A stretch of 64,000 nt of DNA from Rhizobium sp. SSA_523 (GCF_030435705.1 NZ_CP129382.1:1550001-1614000), one strand, 5' to 3'; positions 36,189 through 44,904 are shown, counted from the first letter of the stretch. The notes: generated by a model from the sequence alone, not told the origin. A program made the numbers and translations.

Positions 36189-38051
36189 TCAACCGGGCTC
36201 GTCCACGGCGAGAAAGCCGCCGGACTGGCGCGACCAGAGTTCCGCATAAAGCCCGCCGGCCGATACCAGCTCGGCATGCGTTCCCTGTTCGATGATGCGG
36301 CCCTTGTCCATCACGATCAGCCGGTCGAGCGCTGCTATGGTCGACAGCCGATGGGCGATGGCAAGCACCGTCTTGCCCTTCATCAGCTCGATCAGATTGG
36401 ACTGGATCGCGGCTTCCACTTCCGAATCGAGCGCCGATGTCGCTTCGTCCAGTACCAGGATCGGCGCATCCTTCAGCATCACCCGGGCAATGGCCACGCG
36501 CTGCCGCTGGCCGCCGGACAGCTTGACGCCGCGCTCGCCGACATGGGCGTCGAACCCCTTCCGCCCGCGCTGGTCCTCCAGCGACAGGATGAAATCCTCC
36601 GCCTGCGCCCGCCGCGCCGCCGCCAGAAGCTGGGCATCGCTGGCATCCTGCCGGCCGAACAGAATATTGTCGCGGATCGAGCGGTGCAGGAGCGAGGTGT
36701 CCTGCGTCACCATGCCGATCTGCGCCCGCAGTGATTCCTGCGTCACCCGCGCAATGTCCTGGCCGTCGATCAGGATGCGGCCGGCTTCGACATCGTAGAA
36801 GCGCAGGAGGAGATTGACGAGCGTCGACTTGCCGGCACCGGAACGCCCGACAATGCCGACCTTCTCGCCGGCGGCGATGGCAAGATCGAGATGATCGATG
36901 ACGCCGCCGGCGCGTCCGTAATGGAAGCTGACATTCTCGAACCGGATCGCGGGATGGGCAACGACGAGCGCCGGCGCGTTCGGCGCATCGGTCAGGCCGA
37001 TCGGCTGCGAGATCAGCTCGGCGGCATTCTGCACCGTCCCGAAATTGCGCATGATGCCGTTGAACTGCGTCATCAGCCGCCCGAGCAGGAAATTCAGGCG
37101 CAGCACGAGAGCGAGCGTGAAGGCGACCGCTCCCGAACTGATGCGCCCGTCGAGCCACAAATGGATGCAGAGCGCCGCCATGCTGGTGATCATGATGCCC
37201 GAAAGCGCGGCCATGGAGGCGCGGACGCCGGTGATGAAGCGGGTAAACATCATCGTCGTCGATTGGAAGATGTCGAAGCCGTCCCGCATATAGCGGTCAT
37301 TCATCTCGTCGCGGCCGAACAGCCGCAGGGTCTGGATATTGCTGTAGGCATCCACCATCCGACCGTTCAGCATGGAGGCCGCCTCTGCCGTCTCGCGCGA
37401 ATGAAACCGGATGCGGGGCACGAAATAGCGGGCGAGGAAGGAGAAGATCACCACCCAGGCCACCACGATCATCGCCAGGCGCCAGTCGAGGCCGCCGATC
37501 AGCGTCAGCATCGAGACCGCATAGATCAGGACGAACCAGACGCTTTCCATCAGCGAGGTCACCAGGTCGCCGGCTGCCTGGCCTCCGGACCAGACCTTGG
37601 TGACGATCCGCCCGGCGAAGTCATTCTGGAAGAAGGACACCGATTGCCGTGCGACATGCTGATAGGCCTGCCAGCGCACGAGATTGTAGAAACCGGGCGT
37701 GATGATCTGCTGGTCGACGATCGCGGTCGCCATGGTCACCAGAAAGCGCACGAGGCCGATCAGCACCAGCATGCCGAACAGCTCGTAACCATGGGTCGCA
37801 AGCAGCCCGCCCCAGCCTTGTGCCTTGTCGATGCTGGCAAGAATATCCACGAGCCGGCCGACGAACCAGAAGAGCGCCGCCTCGATGGCAGCCGTCATTC
37901 CGCCCAGCACCAGCATGGCAAAGAAGGGAAACTTGGCCTGGCGAACATAGAACCAGATGAAGGCGGCCGTGCCCTTGGGCGGCCGCAGATCCTGCTGCGC
38001 AGCGAAAGGCTGGATCCGTGTCTCGAAAAAGCGGAAGAAGGCGTCGATCAT
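36189..38051 (-). CDS. ABC exporter half-transporter (permease fused to ATPase), second of a pair
   Basis: The 620-residue protein has an N-terminal six-helix exporter domain (about residues 30-330) and a C-terminal ATPase with Walker A GRSGAGKSTL, Q-loop GMVTQDTSLLHRSIRDN, signature LSGGQRQR and Walker B ILVLDEATSALDSE, then the IAHRLST histidine switch. It is an inner-membrane ABCB/MsbA-type exporter. The N-terminal DLRPPKGTAAFIWFYVRQ marks the same subgroup as the gene upstream, which is about 170 bases away on the same strand; the two probably form a heterodimer. The substrate is unknown. Confidence 0.93.
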   Translation of the reverse strand: MIDAFFRFFETRIQPFAAQQDLRPPKGTAAFIWFYVRQAKFPFFAMLVLGGMTAAIEAALFWFVGRLVDILASIDKAQGWGGLLATHGYELFGMLVLIGLVRFLVTMATAIVDQQIITPGFYNLVRWQAYQHVARQSVSFFQNDFAGRIVTKVWSGGQAAGDLVTSLMESVWFVLIYAVSMLTLIGGLDWRLAMIVVAWVVIFSFLARYFVPRIRFHSRETAEAASMLNGRMVDAYSNIQTLRLFGRDEMNDRYMRDGFDIFQSTTMMFTRFITGVRASMAALSGIMITSMAALCIHLWLDGRISSGAVAFTLALVLRLNFLLGRLMTQFNGIMRNFGTVQNAAELISQPIGLTDAPNAPALVVAHPAIRFENVSFHYGRAGGVIDHLDLAIAAGEKVGIVGRSGAGKSTLVNLLLRFYDVEAGRILIDGQDIARVTQESLRAQIGMVTQDTSLLHRSIRDNILFGRQDASDAQLLAAARRAQAEDFILSLEDQRGRKGFDAHVGERGVKLSGGQRQRVAIARVMLKDAPILVLDEATSALDSEVEAAIQSNLIELMKGKTVLAIAHRLSTIAALDRLIVMDKGRIIEQGTHAELVSAGGLYAELWSRQSGGFLAVDEPG

Positions 38052-38129
38052 GAAACTGGTATAGGCCGTTTCGCGCCTGCAGCAAGGCAGCGGGCGGCTT
38101 AATTCTTGGCAATCTTCGCCCACAAGAAA

Positions 38130-38157
38130 GGCGGGAGGCTGTGCAAAGCCTCCCGCC
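38130..38157 (-). terminator. Strong hairpin between the two ABC exporter genes
   Basis: GGCGGGAGGCT (38130-38140) and AGCCTCCCGCC (38147-38157) form a perfect 11-bp stem around loop GTGCAA. On the minus strand it lies just after the stop of the upstream gene (38220) and is followed by CTTTCTT, so it can end or attenuate transcription before the second gene. Confidence 0.75.
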
Positions 38158-38219
38158 GCTCTGTCGCCGCGATGTCGTTGCGGGCATTGCCCTGATGGCC
38201 GGTCTGCGAGGAGCGGCCC

Positions 38220-40124
38220 TTACTCCGCTGCCTCCGTATCATGGTCATCCTCGTCCGCCGCGGCCCTGGCCGATCGCCGGGCATCGTCGGCGCCGACCTG
38301 ATCGGCCAGGAAGCCGCCCGACTGGCGGTTCCACAGATCGGCATAGATGCCCCCCTGCGCCACCAGCTCGGCATGGCTGCCCTGCTCGACGATCCGGCCC
38401 TTGTCCAGCACGATCAGCCGGTCCATCTGCGTCAGCGTCGAGAGGCGGTGGGCGATCGCGATCACCGTCTTGTCCTCGATCAGCTTGAACAGGCTTTCCT
38501 GGATCGCCGCCTCGACTTCCGAATCGAGCGCCGAGGTCGCCTCGTCGAGGATCAGGATCGGCGCATCCTTGAGGAAGACGCGCGCGATCGCGATCCGCTG
38601 GCGCTGGCCGCCGGACAGCTTGACGCCGCGCTCGCCGACATGCGCGTCGAGTCCCGTCCTGCCCTGCTGGTCGGCAAGGCCCTGGATAAAGTCCCAGGCA
38701 TTGGCCCGCTTGGCCGCCTCGATCACCTCGGCATCGCTCGCCTCCGGCCGCCCATAGGCAATATTGTCGCGGATCGACCGGTGCAGCAAGGACGTGTCCT
38801 GCGTCACGACGCCGACAAGCGCGCGCAGACTGTCCTGCGAGACCTTGAAAATGTCCTGGCCGTCAATCAGGATGCGCCCCGATTCGACATCGTAGAAGCG
38901 CAGGAGCAGGTTCATCAGCGTCGTCTTGCCGGCACCGGACCGGCCCACCAGTCCGACCTTCTCCCCGGCTTTGATGGTCAGCGAGAAATTGTCGATGACG
39001 CCCGCCTGCTTGCCATAATGGAAGCGGACGCTGTCATAGACGATTTCGCCCTTCGGCGCCGCGAGCCGTGTCGACCCCGGTCTGTCGACGATGTCGTGCG
39101 CCTTGGTCATCATGCCCATGCCGTCATAGACGGTGCCGATGCCTTCAAAGAGCGCTGCGACTTCCCACATGATCCAGTTGGACATGCCGTTGACGCGCAT
39201 GGAAAGGCCGATCGCAACGGCCAGGGCGCCGACGCTGACGGAGCCGCCGAGCCAGAACCAGATGCCCAGCGAGGCGACGGCGAACTGCACCAGAACATTG
39301 TTCACGTCGACGGCGATGTTCAGGAGCGAGATCTGCCGCATCTGGCCATGCACCGTTCCCAGAAACTCGTCCATGCCCTCCTTGGCATAGGTCTCCTCGC
39401 GGCCGGCATGGGAAAACAGCTTCACCGTTGCAATATTCGTGTAGCTGTCGACGATCCGGCCGGTCATCATCGAGCGGGCATCGGCCTGGGCGCGGGAGGA
39501 GGCCCGCAGCCTTGGGATGAAATGCCTGAGGATGAGAATATAGACGATCAGCCAGGCGAGCAGCGGAATGCCGAGACGCCAGTCGACTGCGGCGACAAGC
39601 GCCAGCATGGAGACGAAGAAGCTGATGGCATAGACGAAGACATCGATGATCTTCATCGCCACGTCACGCACGGCGAGCGCCGTCTGCATCACCTTGGTGG
39701 AGACGCGGCCGGCAAATTCATTGGCGAAGAAGGTCATGGAATGGCGCAGCAGGAAGCGGTGCATCTGCCAGCGCGCGATCATCGGGAAACTGCCGGCCAG
39801 CACCTGGTGCATGGTCAGCGTGTGGAAAAAACCGATGAGCGGCAGGCCGACCAGCAGAAGCACGGCCATGGCCGCCAGATGCCAGCCCTCACGCTCCAGG
39901 AAGGTCGCGCGATCGGCATTGCTCAGCCAGTCGACGATATTGCCGAGGAACTGGTAGAGAAACACCTCGATGACGGCGATGCCCATGGAGCAGAGGCCGA
40001 GAACGACGAGCCAGGGCCAGACAGGCTTGGTATAATACCAGCAAAAGGCGAAAAGCCCCTTGGGCGGCAGTTCCGGCTCCCCGGCCGGATAGGGATTTAC
40101 ACGGGATTCGAACCAGGCAAACAT
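38220..40124 (-). CDS. ABC exporter half-transporter, first of a pair
   Basis: The 634-residue product has an N-terminal exporter domain with six helices (about residues 30-330) and a C-terminal ATPase: Walker A GRSGAGKTTL, Q-loop GVVTQDTSLLHRSIRDN, signature LSGGQRQR, Walker B ILILDEATSALDSE and IAHRLST. An acidic tail (DEDDHDTEAAE) follows. It closely resembles its neighbour, so the pair arose by duplication. ATG 40124 is preferred over TTG 40127. The pair lies between petABC and trmL, a common rhizobial arrangement. Lipid-A, peptide or drug export are all possible. Confidence 0.93.
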   Translation of the reverse strand: MFAWFESRVNPYPAGEPELPPKGLFAFCWYYTKPVWPWLVVLGLCSMGIAVIEVFLYQFLGNIVDWLSNADRATFLEREGWHLAAMAVLLLVGLPLIGFFHTLTMHQVLAGSFPMIARWQMHRFLLRHSMTFFANEFAGRVSTKVMQTALAVRDVAMKIIDVFVYAISFFVSMLALVAAVDWRLGIPLLAWLIVYILILRHFIPRLRASSRAQADARSMMTGRIVDSYTNIATVKLFSHAGREETYAKEGMDEFLGTVHGQMRQISLLNIAVDVNNVLVQFAVASLGIWFWLGGSVSVGALAVAIGLSMRVNGMSNWIMWEVAALFEGIGTVYDGMGMMTKAHDIVDRPGSTRLAAPKGEIVYDSVRFHYGKQAGVIDNFSLTIKAGEKVGLVGRSGAGKTTLMNLLLRFYDVESGRILIDGQDIFKVSQDSLRALVGVVTQDTSLLHRSIRDNIAYGRPEASDAEVIEAAKRANAWDFIQGLADQQGRTGLDAHVGERGVKLSGGQRQRIAIARVFLKDAPILILDEATSALDSEVEAAIQESLFKLIEDKTVIAIAHRLSTLTQMDRLIVLDKGRIVEQGSHAELVAQGGIYADLWNRQSGGFLADQVGADDARRSARAAADEDDHDTEAAE

Positions 40125-40588
40125 CAAAAAGCTCCGTCAAATCAGATCCGCCGCGACCATCTGCATGCGCCCTTGCGCATCAATAACGGGTCGTCTGGCG
40201 AGATAATTCGAATGGCGAGGCCGGCAAGCAGCCGCGAAAAGAAACTGTCAGGAAGGAAGCTGCGGGAACCGCGAACGCCTCAAGCCGAAAGCCGAAGATC
40301 GGCACAGCGGAGGCGTGTCATTACGGTCATATCCATGTCTGCCTCCTTGGCTGGCGTTGAAGATGTCTCCGCTTACCAGCAGCGGCCGGAATTGAAAAGA
40401 GGGAAAACGTCACGCGGGGCGCAGCCGGCGGCGGATGTGACGGTTGCGTTACACCCCCTGTGGATGAGATAGGCAGGAAGACGCGGCCGCAGGGCCCTCG
40501 CCTGCCCCTTCTGGATTTGCCATTCTCGATCTGCCCCTCTTGATCCGACCTTCTTGATCGACCCTTTCCGTTTCCCGTCAGGACCATC
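40125..40588. other. Intergenic region between divergent ABC exporter and trmL
   Basis: A 464-base gap that must contain promoters for both strands. From about 40498 to 40568 there is a degenerate tandem pattern of about 14-15 bp (TTCTGGATTTGCC, TTCTCGATCTGCC, CTCTTGATCCGACC, TTCTTGATCGACC), ending just before the trmL start. I see no gene or clear promoter. Confidence 0.4.
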
Positions 40589-41050
40589 ATGACCCGCCTT
40601 CGCATCGCCCTTTACCAGCCCGACATTCCCGGCAATACCGGGACGATTCTGCGGCTTGCCGCCTGCATGGGCCTTGCGGTCGATATCATCGAGCCGGCCG
40701 GTTTCGTCCTCAGCGACAAGAATCTGCGCCGCGCCGGCATGGATTATCTGGCTCATGTCACGATGACGCGTCACGTAAATTTCGACGCCTTCCAGGCCTG
40801 GCGCTCGGCGGAAGGCCGACGCCTGGTGCTGGCCTCCACCCGGGCTGCCGTCCGCTACACCGATTTCAGCTTTCGCGATGACGATGTTCTCTTGCTCGGC
40901 CGCGAGAGCGCCGGCGTGCCGGAACCTGTCCATGATGCCGCCGATGCGCGGCTGATCATTCCGATGGTGGAGGGGCAGAGATCGATCAATGTCGCCATGT
41001 CCGCCGCGATGATCGCCGGCGAGGCGCTGCGCCAGACCGCCTGGAGCTGA
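40589..41050 (+). CDS. trmL: tRNA (cytidine(34)-2'-O)-methyltransferase
   Basis: The 153-residue SPOUT methyltransferase modifies the wobble base of leucine tRNAs. Signatures: RIALYQPDIPGNTGTILRLAACMG at the start, GFVLSDKNLRRAGMDYL, LLLGRESAGVPE (SAM-binding knot) and MVEGQRSINVAMSAAMI. Length is standard for TrmL. It starts 464 bases from the divergent ABC gene and is convergent to the flagellin-like gene, with a palindrome in between. Confidence 0.95.
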   Translation: MTRLRIALYQPDIPGNTGTILRLAACMGLAVDIIEPAGFVLSDKNLRRAGMDYLAHVTMTRHVNFDAFQAWRSAEGRRLVLASTRAAVRYTDFSFRDDDVLLLGRESAGVPEPVHDAADARLIIPMVEGQRSINVAMSAAMIAGEALRQTAWS

Positions 41051-41083
41051 AGCAGAGCCTCGGGCAGTCCATGGTCACCGGCG

Positions 41084-41102
41084 GGTGATCATAATGATCA
41101 CC
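41084..41102. repeat. Perfect palindrome between convergent genes
   Basis: GGTGATCA (41084-41091), spacer TAA, TGATCACC (41095-41102). It lies between the stops of trmL and the flagellin-like gene. There is no T-run, so it is either a weak bidirectional terminator or a protein-binding palindrome. Confidence 0.55.
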
Positions 41103-41145
41103 GGGTCCGGAAGAGGATCTGGTCTCTCATCAAAGAGCGCGGCTG

Positions 41146-42105
41146 TCAGGCAAACAGCATCAGGCTGTTGCCCATCGAGGCATTGGCCATGTTGAGGCCG
41201 ACCATTTGCAATTGCTGCTGGACAGACAATGCGGCGCGCCGTGCCGCGTCCTCGCCAAGATCCGCATCGATCAGCGAGCCTATGCCCGCCTCGGTCGTAT
41301 CCTGCAGCGTCTCCAGAAAACCGGCAGTGGTGTCGATGCGCGTTGCGGTCGCGCCAATCTCCGCGCCGGCCGCCGTCATGCCCTTCAGCATGCCATTCAC
41401 CGCCTGGATCATTCCGTCGATCTCGTCATCCGTGCTCGTCTGCGAAAGCGCAATCTCGCGGGCGCCGCCGCCCGCCGGCGTCGCGGAACCCTGATCCAGC
41501 AGATAGTAATCAAAGGCGGCGCCGGACCGGGTTATGCCGGAATAGGCGCGCGTCAGCAGACCGTCGGCGGCGTCCCCTTCGGCCACGAGATTGGCCTTGC
41601 CCCTGTCGAAATTGATGACATTGATGGACACCTCGCCCTGCGGGCCAGTGCTGAGCGAGCCGACCATGCTCTCCATCCTGGGACGCTCCGAAGCGCCGGT
41701 CTTCAGCCAGTTCTGGCCGCTGAAGCTGCTGGCGCCGATGACCTCGCCAAGCTGCGCCTTCAGCAGGGACATTTCAGAATTCAACACGTCTCTGTCGGTG
41801 CCCGGCGTTTTCGCCAGGATCAGCTTCGATTGGATCTGCGACACGATTTGACCGGCGGCCTGCATGCCGAGGGCGGCGCTATCGGCAATGGCTGCCGAGT
41901 AGGCCTGCGCATCCTCGGCGCTGGAGAGCGACAGATTGCTCGAGGTCATGGTGGTGGCGATCGACCAATAGGCGGCATTGTCGGCAGCCGTCTCCACGGC
42001 GCGGCCGGAAGCGGCACGAACCGTCGTCTCGCTCAAGGCGCGCGTGGTGCCGCCGAGCAGAGCGAGCGCCGAGGCCGCACTGGTATTTACCGGGCTAAAT
42101 TGCAT
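41146..42105 (-). CDS. Divergent flagellin
   Basis: The 319-residue product has the conserved ends of flagellin. The N-terminal D0/D1 part (TRALSETTVRAASGRAVETA, then DNAAYWSIATTM) and the C-terminal D0/D1 part (DAARRAALSVQQQLQMVGLN, then ANASMGNSLMLF) match the family. The start MQFSPVNTSAASALALLGG deviates from the usual rhizobial flagellin start, and the SGRAVETAADN segment replaces the common SGLRV-x-x-A-x-DN. No flagellar gene is adjacent. Start 42105 follows GGGGTGAC; ATG 42117 is possible. It may be a minor filament subunit or a former flagellin with another role. Confidence 0.8.
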   Translation of the reverse strand: MQFSPVNTSAASALALLGGTTRALSETTVRAASGRAVETAADNAAYWSIATTMTSSNLSLSSAEDAQAYSAAIADSAALGMQAAGQIVSQIQSKLILAKTPGTDRDVLNSEMSLLKAQLGEVIGASSFSGQNWLKTGASERPRMESMVGSLSTGPQGEVSINVINFDRGKANLVAEGDAADGLLTRAYSGITRSGAAFDYYLLDQGSATPAGGGAREIALSQTSTDDEIDGMIQAVNGMLKGMTAAGAEIGATATRIDTTAGFLETLQDTTEAGIGSLIDADLGEDAARRAALSVQQQLQMVGLNMANASMGNSLMLFA

Positions 42106-42125
42106 GTCACCCCGCATCACGTCCC

Positions 42126-42188
42126 TATCTGGACTGTCTGGCCTGTGTGGCCCATCTGGCCGATCTGGCCCATCTGGCCCATCTGGTA
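42126..42188 (-). repeat. Seven 9-bp tandem units upstream of the flagellin-like gene
   Basis: Units of the form CATCTGGCC (variants TATCTGGAC, TGTCTGGCC, TGTGTGGCC, GATCTGGCC, CATCTGGTA) fill 63 bases, ending about 20 bases upstream of the chosen start. In the gene's reading frame they would encode Gly-Pro-Asp/Arg-Pro-Asp triplets if translation began further upstream. Confidence 0.92.
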
Positions 42189-42304
42189 GGTCCCGCCCCA
42201 CCCTTCGCGACAGAGTTTAGCCGCGAGGCTTTGCACTTCGGTTTCAGGGAAATGTCGCATTTTAAGGAAATGGTCTATGGCCAAAACTCAATCAGGATTT
42301 GGAG

Positions 42305-42332
42305 CGCCATATGCCTGCGGGACGCGGCCGAT
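42305..42332. repeat. 28-bp dispersed repeat, copy A
   Basis: This segment matches 42903-42930 at 25 of 28 positions (common core CGGGACGCGGC). The copy lies in non-coding DNA just downstream of the small gene at 42351-42608, with the second copy upstream of that gene, in the same orientation. Confidence 0.7.
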
Positions 42333-42350
42333 ACCTGATTGGTTTTTTCC

Positions 42351-42608
42351 CTAATCTGCGGTCGGCAGACGACGCATGGTGAATTCGATCTGGTCGCCTT
42401 CCAGCGGGCGCCAGCTTTCCACTTCCGTCCAATAGGCGGCCTTGGGAAAGGCATCGAACCATTCGCGCGCCTTTTGCCGCGCCTCCTCGCGAGATAACGT
42501 ATAGGTCTCGCGCACGAACAGGCCGGAAGAGGTCGTGCCCTTTTCAAGCCGGTGCCTGCGGATCCTGCGCTTCAGGCCGTCCAGTGGCGGGGTTGAGAAC
42601 TTGGCCAT
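42351..42608 (-). CDS. Small basic protein of unknown function
   Basis: The 85-residue protein begins MAKFSTPPLDGLKRRIRRHR, with a basic N-terminus, and continues with ETYTLSREEARQKAREWFDAFPKAAYWTEVESW and a C-terminal QIEFTMRRLPTAD. It has no membrane segment and is probably cytoplasmic; the basic first third could bind nucleic acid. I do not recognise a family. Start 42608 follows GAGGAGACGGC; the upstream ATG 42662 has no ribosome-binding site. The gene is flanked by two copies of a 28-bp repeat. Confidence 0.65.
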   Translation of the reverse strand: MAKFSTPPLDGLKRRIRRHRLEKGTTSSGLFVRETYTLSREEARQKAREWFDAFPKAAYWTEVESWRPLEGDQIEFTMRRLPTAD

Positions 42609-42765
42609 GCCGTCTCCTCTTGCGGAGTACTTGCCCTGTTGCTGAAGGGTCAAGTTTGGCACAGCGCGTGGAGAGAGTCGAATCGCGCCTCGTGTGGGCG
42701 AGCTTCTGGCGCCCGGCGCCTGTTGCGCGCCGATGCCTGCCTGGGCTAGGGTCGAAACCCAATCA

Positions 42766-42798
42766 GGTTTCGGGCAGGTTTCGGGCAGGTTTCAGGCA
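42766..42798. repeat. Three 11-bp tandem units
   Basis: GGTTTCGGGCA twice perfectly, then GGTTTCAGGCA, in non-coding DNA between the small gene at 42351-42608 and hemF. Confidence 0.92.
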
Positions 42799-42902
42799 GA
42801 TTTTGGCGCGGGGCATGAGAGAAAATCGTTCGGTTTGAGGAGCGAAGCCGCAGGAAGGGCCAACGCCTTTCAAAGCTTTGCGACGCTAAAATGGGCGATT
42901 TT

Positions 42903-42930
42903 CGCCATATCCCTTCGGGACGCGGCTGAT
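42903..42930. repeat. 28-bp dispersed repeat, copy B
   Basis: Matches copy A (42305-42332) with substitutions at only 3 positions. It adjoins a short hairpin (about 42894-42906) on its left side. Confidence 0.7.
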
Positions 42931-43102
42931 TTTCTCTGCGAAAGCGTCGAAAGGCTTTGTGGAGCCTTGCGCCACGGCAGCCTCTTCTCCTATTCGCAAA
43001 CAAAATCCGCTCGCGCCACGCCCGGAACCTGATCGAGTTTGACCGTAAACCCGATGCCGGCACAAGCGCTGGCAATGCAGTGAACAAAGGATGGCATGCC
43101 CC

Positions 43103-44017
43103 ATGGAAAGACCGCAAATCCCCTTCGGCGTGCCGCATGACATCGAGGAAAAGAAGCACGCGGCGCGCAGCTGGTTCGAGAGCCTGCGCGACGAGATCTG
43201 TCTGTCCTTCGAGGCCCTGGAGGATGCGGTGGAAGGCCCGCTGTCCGACCAGCCGCCCGGACGCTTTCGCCGCAAGGACTGGCTGCGCGAGGACGGCAAA
43301 GGCGGCGGCGGCTGCATGTCGATGATGGAAGGCCGCGTCTTCGAGAAGGTCGGCGTCCATACCTCCACCGTGCATGGGGAATTCACCGAGGATTTCCGCA
43401 AGCAGATGCCGGGCGCCGCAGAGGATCCGCGTTTCTGGGCCTCCGGCATCTCGCTGATTGCCCATCCCGTCAATCCCAACGTGCCGGCCGTGCACATGAA
43501 CACACGCATGGTCACCACCACCAGTGTCTGGTTCGGTGGCGGCGCCGACCTCACCCCGGTTCTCGACCGCCGGCGTCGGCAGGACGATCCCGACACCCAG
43601 CTCTTCCACCAATCCATGCAGGAGGCTTGTCGCAGCCATGCAGCGGTCGCCGATTACGATCGCTACAAGGCCTGGTGCGACGAGTATTTCTTCCTGAAGC
43701 ACCGCAACGAGGCTCGCGGCATTGGCGGCATCTTCTTCGACTGGCTCTATCCACAGGCTGAAAAAGGCGGTTGGGACGCCAATTTCGCCTTTGTCCAGGC
43801 GGTAGGCAAGGCCTTCAGCGCCGTCTACCCCGCCATTGTGAAACGGAATTTCAACACCGGCTGGACCGAAAAGGACCGGGACGAGCAACTGGTCCGGCGC
43901 GGCCGCTATGTCGAATTCAACCTGCTCTATGATCGCGGCACGATCTTCGGACTGAAGACCGGCGGCAACGTGGAATCGATCCTCTCATCCCTGCCGCCTT
44001 TGGTGCGTTGGCCGTGA
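43103..44017 (+). CDS. hemF: Oxygen-dependent coproporphyrinogen III oxidase
   Basis: The 304-residue cytoplasmic enzyme decarboxylates coproporphyrinogen III to protoporphyrinogen IX using O2, late in haem synthesis. Signatures: [51 protein letters not shown], and [22 protein letters not shown] followed by [12 protein letters not shown] 43103 (MERPQIPFG) agrees with rhizobial HemF; ATG 43091 lies directly against the ribosome-binding site. It supplies haem for the bc1 complex encoded about 8 kb away, though no regulatory link is visible. Confidence 0.97.
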   Translation: MERPQIPFGVPHDIEEKKHAARSWFESLRDEICLSFEALEDAVEGPLSDQPPGRFRRKDWLREDGKGGGGCMSMMEGRVFEKVGVHTSTVHGEFTEDFRKQMPGAAEDPRFWASGISLIAHPVNPNVPAVHMNTRMVTTTSVWFGGGADLTPVLDRRRRQDDPDTQLFHQSMQEACRSHAAVADYDRYKAWCDEYFFLKHRNEARGIGGIFFDWLYPQAEKGGWDANFAFVQAVGKAFSAVYPAIVKRNFNTGWTEKDRDEQLVRRGRYVEFNLLYDRGTIFGLKTGGNVESILSSLPPLVRWP

Positions 44018-44109
44018 TGAAAATTGATCGGTTGACGAATTGACTTTCGCCATATTCGAATCAACCCTCCGGTGCTAGCTTCCCCGAGGAAGCACCGGAG
44101 GAGGATGTC

Positions 44110-44382
44110 ATGGTTACATCGCAAGGCGTGCCCGTACAAAGCGCTACCGACAGGGAGCGCTTGATAGAGACCCCCGAAATGATAGACCGCATGGCTGCCG
44201 AGCTTCGAGCCCGCAGCGATACCGATCTGCCGCATTCTTTCTACGTGCAGCAGATCCGCCGCCAATTGGCGGGGGAAGCGCGGGCCGGAGAACGCACCGC
44301 CGCCAATGACAGCGGCAAGGGCGCCAACCGGACGGGACAGCTCCACCCCTCGGTTTTCCATGCCTGGGCGCTTTCGGAATAG
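44110..44382 (+). CDS. Small soluble protein of unknown function
   Basis: The 90-residue product follows an excellent ribosome-binding site (GGAGGAGG, 5 bases from the ATG), which makes it a credible gene. It reads MVTSQGVPVQSATDRERLIE, then MIDRMAAELRARSDTDLPHSFYVQQIRRQLAGEA; the first half is mostly helical and charged. There is no signal peptide or membrane segment. I do not recognise a family. It may be a conserved rhizobial hypothetical downstream of hemF, from which it is separated by 92 bases. Confidence 0.6.
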   Translation: MVTSQGVPVQSATDRERLIETPEMIDRMAAELRARSDTDLPHSFYVQQIRRQLAGEARAGERTAANDSGKGANRTGQLHPSVFHAWALSE

Positions 44383-44551
44383 CGCTGCCGAATAGCGGTT
44401 CAAAGTCGCCTGGGCATAGCCGTCGGCTGACGGGTGCGAAGGATCTGATCTTTTGTCCTTCCGCGCATCGAACGGGAACGCTCGGCGCCTGTCATCGTTG
44501 TTTCTCTGGTACCCCTGACAAAGGGTCCAGACGCCAACGATGGAGGCTCGA

Positions 44552-44746
44552 ATGAGACTTTTCGAATGCGGAACACTTGTTCCCGGATGCGATTGGCATA
44601 CCCGCGCCGATGAAGATGCGGAGGTGGTTCGCCGTGCCGTGGACCATATGCGCAATGTTCACGGCGAGACCTATATCCGCGAGAACATGGTGGACAATAT
44701 CAAGGCCCGGATCCGCGACGACTCGCCCGCAAAGGCGGTCATGTAG
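44552..44746 (+). CDS. DUF1059 domain-containing small protein
   Basis: The 64-residue product fits DUF1059: FECGTLVPGCDWHTRADEDAEVV with two cysteines, then RRAVDHMRNVHGETYIRENMVDNIKARIR. The Cys and His residues suggest a zinc site, but the role is unknown. ATG 44552 follows GGAGGCTCGA; ATG 44540 is an alternative. It stands alone and converges with the cca gene, with a long hairpin in between. Confidence 0.85.
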   Translation: MRLFECGTLVPGCDWHTRADEDAEVVRRAVDHMRNVHGETYIRENMVDNIKARIRDDSPAKAVM

Positions 44747-44810
44747 GCACAGCCACACGCCCGGCCCGCACGTCCAGAGGTCCCCGAGCCGGGTTCGGAT
44801 CGACAATAGC

Positions 44811-44840
44811 CGCCTCGAAGATGCACGGATCTTTGAGGCG
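44811..44840. terminator. Long hairpin between convergent genes
   Basis: CGCCTCGAAGAT (44811-44822) and ATCTTTGAGGCG (44829-44840) form a 12-bp stem with one G-T pair around loop GCACGG, between the ends of the DUF1059 gene and the CCA-adding enzyme gene. No T-run follows on either strand. Confidence 0.5.
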
Positions 44841-44904
44841 GGATGCGGGCAAGGTTCCGTGCAGGCCCTTCAGTGGCCGCACGCCGGCTGTCAGCCGGGG
44901 CGCA

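Larger units (their letters stand above)
42609..43102. other. Intergenic region between divergent small gene and hemF
   Basis: This 494-base gap holds an 11-bp tandem array (42766-42798), copy B of the 28-bp repeat (42903-42930) and a small hairpin GGCGA-TTT-TCGCC at about 42894-42906 within ATGGGCGATTTTCGCCATAT. It should also hold promoters for both strands; none is obvious. hemF has AAAGGA about 11 bases upstream of its ATG. Confidence 0.45.

Noticed and set aside
41146..42201. Start of the flagellin at 42201 with a Gly-Pro-Asp-rich head
   Set aside because: Rhizobial flagellins lack such a head and a plausible ribosome-binding site precedes ATG 42105; kept as an open question in the findings.
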